NCBI GenBank assembly: GCA_963795385.1
Contig: CAWCHK010000002.1
Span: 124,001 to 188,000, forward strand
DNA: 64,000 nt
Direction: 5' to 3'
DNA from: CAVURS01 sp963795385
GTDB lineage: Bacteria; Actinomycetota; Actinomycetes; Actinomycetales; CAVURS01
The notes under the pieces were generated by a model. That model made no database searches. It saw nothing but the letters and a program-made list of their open reading frames with translations, and was not told where the DNA came from. Positions 35,018-42,367 of the stretch are shown here, piece by piece. The position numbers and the translations under genes were made by a program. The stretch's first letter is position 1, and the number at the start of each line of letters is the position of its first letter.

Positions 35018-35644
35018 TCAGGAGGCGTGCGTGCGCCGGTAGTGGGCCCGGACCCGCTCGCGGTTGCCGCACTCGCGGGAGTCGCACCAGCGCCGCGACC
35101 GGTTCCGGCTCGTGTCCAGGAAGACCCAGCCGCAGGTGGGTCCGTCGCACTGCTTGACCCGGCCGAGGTCGTCCGACGCGAGCAGGGCCAGGGCCGAGAC
35201 GGCGACCTGCTGCGCGGGGACGTCGAGGCCCGCGCGGGTCCAGCGCAGGACGTAGCTGCGGTCACCGGCCTGGCTCAGCCGCAGGGCGCCCAGGCCCTCG
35301 GCGGCCACGGCCTCGACCCGGCTCCACGCGGGCGCCGGCGGCGGGTCGCCGGCCGCGACGGCCGCGAGCGCGACCGCGAGGTCCTCGCGCAGGTCGACGG
35401 CGGCCCGGAAGGCGCGGGCGGCCAGCACCGGGTGCCGGGTCGCCGTCATGTCGATCTCGGTGCGGTGGTGGAGCCAGCCGGCCCGGGCGACCGCGGCGAC
35501 GACGTCGCCGTAGGAGTGGAGCTGCTCGATCGGGGTGTCGCTGCGGCGCCACCACAAGGTGTTCACGACCGACAGGCACAGCCGGCCGCCCAGCCCGTGC
35601 GGCGTCGCGTCCGGGCCGAGTAACGGGATGGTTGCGTTCTCCAC
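35018..35644 (-). CDS. CGNR zinc-finger (ABATE-domain) regulator
   Basis: Protein of 208 residues with an N-terminal stress-associated ABATE domain (LGGRLCLSVVNTLWWRR, HSYGDVVAAVARAGWL) and the C-terminal CGNR finger: CDGPTCGWVFLDTSRNRSRR then WCDSRECGNRERVRAHYRR. The finger coordinates zinc by two Cys pairs and is thought to bind DNA. It diverges from a secreted alpha/beta-hydrolase gene; two direct repeats in the gap are candidate binding sites. Probably a transcriptional regulator; target inferred only from position. Confidence 0.92.
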   Translation of the reverse strand: MENATIPLLGPDATPHGLGGRLCLSVVNTLWWRRSDTPIEQLHSYGDVVAAVARAGWLHHRTEIDMTATRHPVLAARAFRAAVDLREDLAVALAAVAAGDPPPAPAWSRVEAVAAEGLGALRLSQAGDRSYVLRWTRAGLDVPAQQVAVSALALLASDDLGRVKQCDGPTCGWVFLDTSRNRSRRWCDSRECGNRERVRAHYRRTHAS

Positions 35645-35702
35645 CTAATGATCGTACGGGGATTGACCTCGGTTATCCGACGCCTCTAGCGTCTAATGAT
35701 CG
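35645..35702 (+). promoter_or_regulatory. Divergent promoter with two CTAATGATCG repeats
   Basis: The decamer CTAATGATCG occurs at 35645-35654, next to the CGNR gene start, and at 35693-35702. Between them lies a promoter-like pair for the hydrolase: TTGACC (35663-35668) and TAGCGT (35687-35692) with an 18-base spacer. The repeats could be sites for the CGNR protein. Confidence 0.55.
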
Positions 35703-35731
35703 AATCGATGAATGCTCGTTAGGAGTCAGTC

Positions 35732-36658
35732 ATGAGACGCAGCCTGTCCGCAGCAGTCGTGGTCATCGGGCTCACGGTGTCGGGAGGCTCGATCGCGTCG
35801 GCGTCGGCCGGCGCCGCCTCCGGGGGCCGGACCTCCGCGGGCGGTTGGGCGCAGCTCGTGCACCAGTTCGACTACCGCAGAGGGCACGTCTCGGTCACCG
35901 AGGTCGGCTCCGAGCATCGGGGTCACGCGGTCGTCCACGACATCTCCTACCGCGCGGCCGGTCAGGATCCGGTGTCGGCGTACCTGGTGGTGCCGGACCG
36001 GGCCGGTCGTCACCCGGCCGCGCTCTTCCTGCACTGGCTCGGCGACGCCGAGACCTCCAACCGCAGCGAGTTCCTGGACGAGGCGGTCGCGCTGGCGTCC
36101 GGGCCGCGCCCGGTCCTCTCCCTGCTGCCGACGCTGACCTTCCCGTTCGACTACGGGCCGGTCGGTGACGTCCGGGACCGTGACAGCGTGGTCAAGCAGG
36201 TCGTCCAGCTCAGCCGCGGGCTGGACCTGCTCGACGGCCGGCGCGACGTCGACGCGCAGCGGGTGGCCGTGGTGGGCCACGACTACGGCGCGATGTACGC
36301 CACGCTGCTGTCGGCGGTGGATCGCCCCCGGGTCCGCTCGACGGTGGTGATGGCCGCGGACGCCACGATGGCCAACTGGTTCGTGGAGTTCTTCCTGGAC
36401 CTGCCGGCCGACCAGGTGGCGGCGTACACCTCGATGCTGTCGACGGTGGACCCCGTCGCGTTCGTCGGGCATGACCCGCGCCGTCTGCTCCTGCAGTACG
36501 CCACGGACGACTTCTTCATCCCTCTCACCGTGGCTGACCAGATGGCCGCGGCGGCGGGGCCGGGTGCGACCTACAAGACGTACGCCGTGGACCACTCGAT
36601 GGATCTCCTTGCGGCACAACGCGATCGGGACGACTTCGTGCGGCGTACGCTGCGCTAG
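35732..36658 (+). CDS. Secreted alpha/beta-hydrolase-like protein
   Basis: Protein of 308 residues with a signal peptide (SLSAAVVVIGLTVSGGSIAS). The mature domain has the alpha/beta-hydrolase core of the dienelactone-hydrolase type (AYLVVPDRAGRHPAALFLHW, DAQRVAVVGHDYGAMYATLL, LLLQYATDDFFIPL, TYAVDHSMD). At the nucleophile elbow, where most esterases have G-x-S-x-G, the sequence reads GHDYG, so the nucleophile would be Asp. The other acid (DDFF) and the His (VDHSMD) are present. A GTTAGGAG ribosome binding site precedes the ATG. Last four bases overlap the convergent MmcQ/YjbR gene. Substrate unknown. Confidence 0.85.
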   Translation: MRRSLSAAVVVIGLTVSGGSIASASAGAASGGRTSAGGWAQLVHQFDYRRGHVSVTEVGSEHRGHAVVHDISYRAAGQDPVSAYLVVPDRAGRHPAALFLHWLGDAETSNRSEFLDEAVALASGPRPVLSLLPTLTFPFDYGPVGDVRDRDSVVKQVVQLSRGLDLLDGRRDVDAQRVAVVGHDYGAMYATLLSAVDRPRVRSTVVMAADATMANWFVEFFLDLPADQVAAYTSMLSTVDPVAFVGHDPRRLLLQYATDDFFIPLTVADQMAAAAGPGATYKTYAVDHSMDLLAAQRDRDDFVRRTLR

Positions 36659-36996
36659 CCACCGAGGTGGGCGCGGGCGACGCTCTGGGGGACCACCATC
36701 CGCCAGGCGTCGAGGACCAGGTCGTGCAGCTCGTCGACGTCGATCATCGACAGGCGCACCTCGAGCCAGTTGTAGCGGAGGTCGGCCGGGCCCGGCATCA
36801 GGAACTTGCCCGGCTCGGCGGCCACCATCGCCGCCCGCTCCTCCTTGTCGAACGCGAAGCCCATCTCCTGCTCGTCCCGCGAGAAGGCGAGCCAGACGAT
36901 CCGCCCGACCCGGAACTTCACCCGGTCACGGACCACGACCTCGTAGCTGCGCGGCAGGTCGGCCGCCATCGCCCGCACGTCCTCGATCGACGCCAT
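36655..36996 (-). CDS. MmcQ/YjbR-family protein
   Basis: Small protein of 113 residues with the CyaY-like fold of the MmcQ/YjbR family: SIEDVRAMAADLPRSYEVVV, then RIVWLAFSRDEQEMGFAFDK and DLRYNWLEVRLSMIDVDELH, ending in DAWRMVVPQSVARAHL. Members are thought to bind DNA, but the function is unproven. It overlaps the convergent hydrolase gene by four bases (CTAG), so the two stops share bases. Confidence 0.9.
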   Translation of the reverse strand: MASIEDVRAMAADLPRSYEVVVRDRVKFRVGRIVWLAFSRDEQEMGFAFDKEERAAMVAAEPGKFLMPGPADLRYNWLEVRLSMIDVDELHDLVLDAWRMVVPQSVARAHLGG

Positions 36997-37137
36997 GCCC
37001 GGACGCTAGCCGCGATCACTGACAGCCGGGGCCGAGGCGGAGCCGGCTGACTCGCGACCGAGGCCGCCCGCGGGGGTACGCCGGGATACTCCTCCGGCGG
37101 GACGACCTGGCCCGGGTGGGACGGGCACGCTGGGCCG

Positions 37138-37917
37138 ATGAGCAGCACCCTCAGCGGGCTGGCGGCGCGGGCGCTGCCGGCCGGCACCCGCCGGGGCGAG
37201 CGCGCGGCGTACGCGGTCGGTCTGACCCTGGTCGCCTCCGGCGTCTTCCACCTCGGGGTCTTCCTGGTCGGCGACCGGCCGTGGGAGGGGCCGTTGTCGT
37301 GGCGCAAGCCGGCGACCTTCGGCCTGTCCTTCGGGCTGACGCTGATCACCATCACCTGGGTGGCGTCCTACCTGAGGTTGGGCGACCGGGCCCGCGCGGT
37401 GCTGCTGGGCGCCTTCACCGTGGACTGCGTCGTCGAGGTCGCCGGGGTGACCCTGCAGGCCTGGCGGCACGTGCCCTCGCACTTCAACACCGAGACGCCG
37501 CTGGACCGCGTCGTCGCGATGAGCCTGGCGCTGGGCGGGGCCGTGCTCCTCGTCGTGCTCGGGACGCTGGCCCGGACGGCCTTCCTGGGGCGGGTGGACG
37601 GGCCGCCGGACCTGCGGCTGGCTCTGCGCGCCGGCTTCGCCTTCCTGCTCGTGGGGCTGGCCGTCGGGGTGTCGATGATCGTCAAGGGCGAGGTCCTGAT
37701 CGGGCAGGGCCACCGGCAGGCGGCCTACGACACGGCGGGCTCGCTGAAGTGGGTGCACGGCGTGACCCTGCACGCGGTGCTGGTGCTGCCCGCGCTGGCC
37801 GTGCTGCTGGCTCGCCGGGGCTGGGCCCCTGAGCGCCGGGTCCGGGCCGTACGGCTGGCCACCACGGCGTACGCGGTGGCGGCCGCCGGCACCCTCGCGG
37901 CGTCCCTTCTGCTGTGA
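37138..37917 (+). CDS. Conserved seven-helix membrane protein, function unknown
   Basis: Integral membrane protein of 259 residues with about seven hydrophobic segments. Notable motifs: VFHLGVFLVGDRPWEGPLSW near helix 1 and RKPATFGLSFGLTLITITWV at helix 2, then AWRHVPSHFNTETPLDRVVA between helices 3 and 4 and LKWVHGVTLHAVLVLPALAV near the end. The conserved His and Trp residues within or next to helices hint at haem or metal binding, but this is speculation. I do not recognise an experimentally characterised family. It stands alone on its strand, 57 bases after the nearest palindromic sequence and upstream of the YCII gene. Confidence 0.8.
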   Translation: MSSTLSGLAARALPAGTRRGERAAYAVGLTLVASGVFHLGVFLVGDRPWEGPLSWRKPATFGLSFGLTLITITWVASYLRLGDRARAVLLGAFTVDCVVEVAGVTLQAWRHVPSHFNTETPLDRVVAMSLALGGAVLLVVLGTLARTAFLGRVDGPPDLRLALRAGFAFLLVGLAVGVSMIVKGEVLIGQGHRQAAYDTAGSLKWVHGVTLHAVLVLPALAVLLARRGWAPERRVRAVRLATTAYAVAAAGTLAASLLL

Positions 37918-38045
37918 TGGCAGGCCTGCGATGCGCCGTGGGGGAAGAAGGTCGAAGAAAGTTCGCCGGCCGTGTCGATCCGGGCTCCGGAGGATCGACG
38001 CGTGGTCGTACACAGCAGGACACACCGCAGAGAGTGGAGACTGAG

Positions 38046-38381
38046 ATGCGATTCCTTTGCTACACCCTGGGCGACCCGTCGGTCCCGATCCCGCCGCCCA
38101 CCCCGGAGCTGTTCACCGCGATGGACGCGTTCATGGAGGACGCCACCAGGTCCGGAGCCCTGGTGGCGGCCGGCGGGTTGGGCGACCCGAACGAGGGCCG
38201 GAAGGTCCAGTACTCGGGCGGCGAGTTCACCGTGCTCGACGGGCCGTTCACCGAGGCCAAGGAGCTGATCGGCGGCTGGGCGATCATGGAGTGCCGCGAC
38301 GTCGACGAGGCCGTCGAGTGGACCAAGCGGTTCCTCGCCATCGCCGGCGAGGGCGTCTCCACGGTCCGCCCCATCTTCTGA
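38046..38381 (+). CDS. YCII-related DGPF-domain protein
   Basis: Protein of 111 residues with the DGPF motif (FTVLDGPFTEAKELIGGWAI) and MRFLCYTLGDPSVPIPP at the start. The family has a ferredoxin-like fold and is typically encoded next to ECF42 sigma factors, exactly as here. Its biochemical activity is unknown. The ATG follows GAGAGTGGAGACTG. A perfect 22-base palindrome separates it from the sigma factor gene. Confidence 0.92.
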   Translation: MRFLCYTLGDPSVPIPPPTPELFTAMDAFMEDATRSGALVAAGGLGDPNEGRKVQYSGGEFTVLDGPFTEAKELIGGWAIMECRDVDEAVEWTKRFLAIAGEGVSTVRPIF

Positions 38382-38418
38382 CCCACCCACCCCGGCCACG
38401 CGCGTCCGTGCTGGCCCC

Positions 38419-38466
38419 GCAACGGTGCAACTCTGCGTCACGCTTGACGCAGAGTTGCACCGTTGC
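38419..38466. repeat. Dispersed palindromic element, copy B (perfect)
   Basis: Two 22-base arms (38419-38440 and 38445-38466, starting GCAACGGTGCAACTCTGCG) are perfect reverse complements around a CGCT loop. Copy A at 29105-29152 shares its right arm at 21 of 22 bases. It lies between the YCII gene and the codirectional ECF42 gene, so it could attenuate read-through or simply be a REP-like element. Confidence 0.85.
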
Positions 38467-38533
38467 CGGCCGATCGGGGGTGCCGCTCCGGGCCGCGTCG
38501 GGCCGGCGACGGGGTGTGGTGGGATCGGTCCCT

Positions 38534-39889
38534 ATGACCGAGACCGAGGCCAGTGCTGCCGTCGAGGCGGTCGTGCGGATGGAGTCGGCCCGGCTGATCG
38601 CCGGCCTGGCCCGGCTCACCGGCGACGTCGCGCTGGCCGAGGAGCTGGCCCAGGACGCCGTCGTCGCCGCGCTGGAGCAGTGGCCGCTGACCGGCGTACC
38701 CCGCAACGCGGGCGCCTGGCTGATGACCGTCGGCAAGCGCCGGGCGATCGACCTGTTCCGGCGCAACCGCTCGCTGGAGCAGAAGTACGCCGAGATCGCC
38801 CGGGTCCTGGAGACCGAGGAGGCCGAGGGCGGGCGGGCCGACTTCGAGCAGGTCGACGCGGCAGCATCGGCGGACATCGACGACGACCTCCTGCGGCTGA
38901 TCTTCACCGCCTGTCACCCGGTGCTGTCGGTGCCGGCCCGCGTCGCGCTGACCCTGCGGCTGCTCGGTGGCCTCACCACGACGGAGATCGCCCGGGCGTA
39001 CGTCGTGCCCGAGCCGACCATCGCTCAGCGCATCGTCCGGGCCAAGCGGACGCTGACGCAGGCCGCCGTGCCGTTCGAGGTCCCGGCCGCCGCGGAGCGC
39101 CCCGAGCGGCTGTCATCGGTGCTCGAGGTGATCTACCTGATCTTCAACGAGGGCTACTCCGCGACCGCCGGCCAGGACTGGATGCGCCCCGCGCTGTGCG
39201 AGGACGCCTTGCGGCTCGGCCGGATCCTGGCCCAGCTGGCGCCGGACGAGCCCGAGGTGCACGGGCTGGTGGCCCTGCTCGAGATCCAGGCCTCACGGGT
39301 GCGGGCCCGGACCGGCCCGGACGGCGAGCCCGTTCTCCTGCTGGACCAGGACCGCGCTCGCTGGGACCGGCTGCTGATCAACCGGGGCCTGGCGGCGCTC
39401 GCCCGGGCCGAGGAGCTCGACGGCGCCGGCGGCCCGTACGCCCTGCAGGCGGCGATCGCCGCCTGCCACGCGCGCGCCTACCGGCCGGAGGAGACCGACT
39501 GGGCCGCCGTCGCCGGCCTCTACACGACCCTGGCCGAGGTGATGCCGTCCCCGATCGTCGAGCTCAACCGGGCGGTCGCCGTCTCGATGGCCTCCGGGCC
39601 TCAGGCCGCGCTGGCCATCGTCGACGCGCTGGTCGAGGCGCCGGCACTGCAGGGCTACCACCTGCTGCACAGCGTCCGCGGCGACCTGCTCGTCAAGCTC
39701 GGCCGGGCCGGCGAGGCCCGGGCCGAGTTCGACCGGGCGGCCGGGCTCACCCGCAACGACCGGGAGCGCGAGATCCTGACTGCGCGAGCCCGGACCGCGG
39801 CCGCGGCCGCCGAACCAGCCGAACCAGCCGAACCAGCCGAACCAGCCGGTTCCGTTGCGGCCGAGCGGGACTCGCTGACGCGACCGTAG
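38534..39889 (+). CDS. ECF42-type RNA polymerase sigma factor with C-terminal helical extension
   Basis: Sigma factor of 451 residues. The N-terminal part has region 2 (LAEELAQDAVVAALEQWPLT, NAGAWLMTVGKRRAIDLFRR) and region 4 (LRLLGGLTTTEIARAYVVPE followed by TIAQRIVRAKRTL). The long C-terminal extension (about 190-430) is TPR-like and carries the family motifs IYLIFNEGYSA and LNRAVAVSM. In place of an anti-sigma factor, ECF42 proteins depend on this extension and a DGPF partner, which is encoded immediately upstream. The tail contains a 9-base tandem repeat giving EPA four times. The ATG at 38534 is the first with a sensible protein start. Confidence 0.93.
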   Translation: MTETEASAAVEAVVRMESARLIAGLARLTGDVALAEELAQDAVVAALEQWPLTGVPRNAGAWLMTVGKRRAIDLFRRNRSLEQKYAEIARVLETEEAEGGRADFEQVDAAASADIDDDLLRLIFTACHPVLSVPARVALTLRLLGGLTTTEIARAYVVPEPTIAQRIVRAKRTLTQAAVPFEVPAAAERPERLSSVLEVIYLIFNEGYSATAGQDWMRPALCEDALRLGRILAQLAPDEPEVHGLVALLEIQASRVRARTGPDGEPVLLLDQDRARWDRLLINRGLAALARAEELDGAGGPYALQAAIAACHARAYRPEETDWAAVAGLYTTLAEVMPSPIVELNRAVAVSMASGPQAALAIVDALVEAPALQGYHLLHSVRGDLLVKLGRAGEARAEFDRAAGLTRNDREREILTARARTAAAAAEPAEPAEPAEPAGSVAAERDSLTRP

Positions 39890-40116
39890 TCGGTGCCGAA
39901 CCCGCGCAGCCGCCCGGCGCACACCGCGGCGACCTTCCAGCGGGTTCGCCGGACCCGGCTGCTGGGATCCGGTCGGCCACGAACCTTCCGCCCACGGCCA
40001 CCTTCGTGCCATCCTCCGTTCGGGTCCTGATCACCGGGGATCGGTCGACTTCACGCGGTCGCCGACGGTCGGGCGACGATCCACCAGGCGAGGATCCCAG
40101 GCAAGGGGCAGCAGTC

Positions 40117-42315
40117 ATGGGCAAGCGCAGCGTTGTCGTCGTGGCGGTCATCGCCGTCGTGGGTGCCCTGCTCGGGAGCGCGGCCACCGCCTCCAGCGCG
40201 TCGGCGGCGGGGCCGACCGCGGACGGGACGTTGACGGTCACCACTACCGATCCGAGCGTCGGGGACAGCGTCACGCTGCACTATGCGACCGACCCGGGCC
40301 AGGTCACCGCCAAGAACTGGGTCGCGATCTACGACGACCCGATGACCGGCCCGATCAACCAGGTCTACTCCGGGCACGCCTCGACGTCGTACCAGTACGT
40401 CACGGATGCGTCCGGCGACGTCACGTTCGACACGAGCGGGCTGACCGCCGGGACCAAGATCGCGTACTTCCTCTCCGACGACGGCTACCAGTGGCTCGCG
40501 ACGCCCGTCGCGTTCACGCTGCTGCCTCCCGTCGCTCCGGCGACCGACGGCTCGTTGACGCTGACCACCGCGTCCCCTCGGGTGGGTGACCCGCTGAGCT
40601 TCACCTACTCCACCGCCGCGGCCGAGGTCGACCCGCTGAACTGGGTTGCGATCTATGACGATCCGAGCGACGGACCCATCGACCAGAAGTTCGTCGGCGC
40701 CTCGACGGCCTACCAGTACGTCACCGACGCCGGCGGCACCGTGACCCTCGACTCCACCGGCCTGACGCCTGGGGCCAAGGTGGCCTACTTCCTCGCCAAG
40801 GACGGCTACGGCTGGCTGGCCCGGCCGGTGTCGTTCTTCGTGGCGGCGTCGACGTCCGGGCCCACCGCCGACGGCACCCTGACGCTGACCTCGACCGATC
40901 TGGTCGTCGGCGCCCCGCTGACCTTCCACTACGCGACGGACACGCCGGGTGACCTGAACTGGGTCGGCCTCTACGAGAACCCGGCCGACGGACCGACCGA
41001 CCAGAACTACCACGGCGCCTCGACCGTCTGGTCCTACGTGTCCGGGACGTCCGGCGACGTGACGCTGGACAGCAGCGACCTCGGCGCAGGCACGCACACG
41101 GCGTACTTCCTCTACAACGACGGGTACGTCTGGCTGGCCCAGCCGGTGACGTTCACCCTCGCCGCCGCGCCGCCGGTCATCCCGCCGCACTTCGTCAGCG
41201 ACGACTTCTCCGGCGGCTACATCCACACCCAGACGCCGGTGCGGCAGCCGCTGGCCGGGCTCTGGGTCGACCCCAAGGCCACCTCCACGACGTACGCGAA
41301 GACCGGCGGGGCCGGGTGGTTGTCGGTCTCGCCCTCCGGCGTCGTCAAGGGGACGGCGCCCCGGACGCCGGGCCCGCACCCCGCGCTGATCGACGTCCGG
41401 GCGACCGACGACCTCGGGCAGAGCGCCGACGTGACCGTCGAGTTCACCGTCTACGCCACCGCGCGGCCACCGGCGCTCAAGACCGCGTCATGGAACCTCT
41501 GGGACGCCGGCAGCCACGTCGACAACCCGGTCGAGAAGGACCTCCGGGCGATCCTCAACGACCGCCTCGACGTCGTGGGGGTGCAGGAGTCCGGCGGCAC
41601 GCAGGCGGCGACCCTCGCCGCCGCCCTCGGCTGGCACAGCTACCAGAGCAGCGGAGACCTCGGAGTCGTCAGCCGCTACCCGATCAGCGCCGTGACGCCA
41701 CCCACCGCCGCGCGACCGGCTGCGGGACTGACCGTGCAGGCCGGCGGAGCGCCGGTCCGGGTCTGGACGGCCCATCTCGACGAGGCGTCCTACGGCCCCT
41801 ACGCCGTGTGCTTCGACCACCGGACGGCGGCGGCGGAGGTGCCGGCGGAGCGGGCGACGAAGCGCTTCGCCCAGGCCCGAGCCGTCGTCACCGCCATGCG
41901 GGCCGACCTCGCCAAGGCCTCGGCGACGCCGGTCCTGCTGCTGGGGGACCTGGCCTCGCCGTCGCAGCTGGACTGGACGCGGGCCACGGCGGCCACGCAC
42001 TGCGGGGTCGGGCCACTCGCGTGGCCGGTGACCAGCGCCCTGGCCGCGGCCGGCCTCCGCGACGCCTACCGGGTCGCGCATCCGAGCCCGGTGACCGCTC
42101 CGGGGAACACCTGGTCACCGGTCCTGACCGTGCACCCGGGCGGTAGTGCGGCCGAGCCGCAGGACCGGATCGACACGGTCGACTTCGCCGGCCCGCTGGC
42201 CGTCGTCGAGTCGCACGCGCTCGTCACGGGCTTCCCCACGGCTGAGCCGGACGTCAGCGCGAACAGCTGGACGTCCGACCACGCCGCGGCCGTCACGACC
42301 TTCTCCTTCCGCTGA
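40117..42315 (+). CDS. Secreted triple-repeat endonuclease/exonuclease/phosphatase-fold protein
   Basis: Exported protein of 732 residues. After a signal peptide (VVVVAVIAVVGALLGSAATA) come three tandem about 100-residue modules (about 32-136, 142-244, 248-349), each with the pattern DGTLTLTTTDP, LNWVAIYDDP, YQYVT, and YFLxxDGYxWLAxPVxF. A fourth Ig-like domain follows (about 355-447), then an EEP-type domain (454-732; KTASWNLWDAG, DVVGVQESGG, DLGVVSRYPISA, VWTAHLDEA, LLLGDLASPS, DRIDTVDF, SWTSDHAAAVT). These match the catalytic Glu, Asp and His positions of metal-dependent phosphodiesterases/nucleases. Likely an extracellular nuclease or phosphodiesterase; the triple module is probably for binding. 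Followed directly by a phospholipase C gene. Confidence 0.87.
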   Translation: MGKRSVVVVAVIAVVGALLGSAATASSASAAGPTADGTLTVTTTDPSVGDSVTLHYATDPGQVTAKNWVAIYDDPMTGPINQVYSGHASTSYQYVTDASGDVTFDTSGLTAGTKIAYFLSDDGYQWLATPVAFTLLPPVAPATDGSLTLTTASPRVGDPLSFTYSTAAAEVDPLNWVAIYDDPSDGPIDQKFVGASTAYQYVTDAGGTVTLDSTGLTPGAKVAYFLAKDGYGWLARPVSFFVAASTSGPTADGTLTLTSTDLVVGAPLTFHYATDTPGDLNWVGLYENPADGPTDQNYHGASTVWSYVSGTSGDVTLDSSDLGAGTHTAYFLYNDGYVWLAQPVTFTLAAAPPVIPPHFVSDDFSGGYIHTQTPVRQPLAGLWVDPKATSTTYAKTGGAGWLSVSPSGVVKGTAPRTPGPHPALIDVRATDDLGQSADVTVEFTVYATARPPALKTASWNLWDAGSHVDNPVEKDLRAILNDRLDVVGVQESGGTQAATLAAALGWHSYQSSGDLGVVSRYPISAVTPPTAARPAAGLTVQAGGAPVRVWTAHLDEASYGPYAVCFDHRTAAAEVPAERATKRFAQARAVVTAMRADLAKASATPVLLLGDLASPSQLDWTRATAATHCGVGPLAWPVTSALAAAGLRDAYRVAHPSPVTAPGNTWSPVLTVHPGGSAAEPQDRIDTVDFAGPLAVVESHALVTGFPTAEPDVSANSWTSDHAAAVTTFSFR

Positions 42316-42367
42316 CTCACCTGAGCCGGCACTTCGCTGAACCGCCTTTGAGAGGAACGAATCCGAC

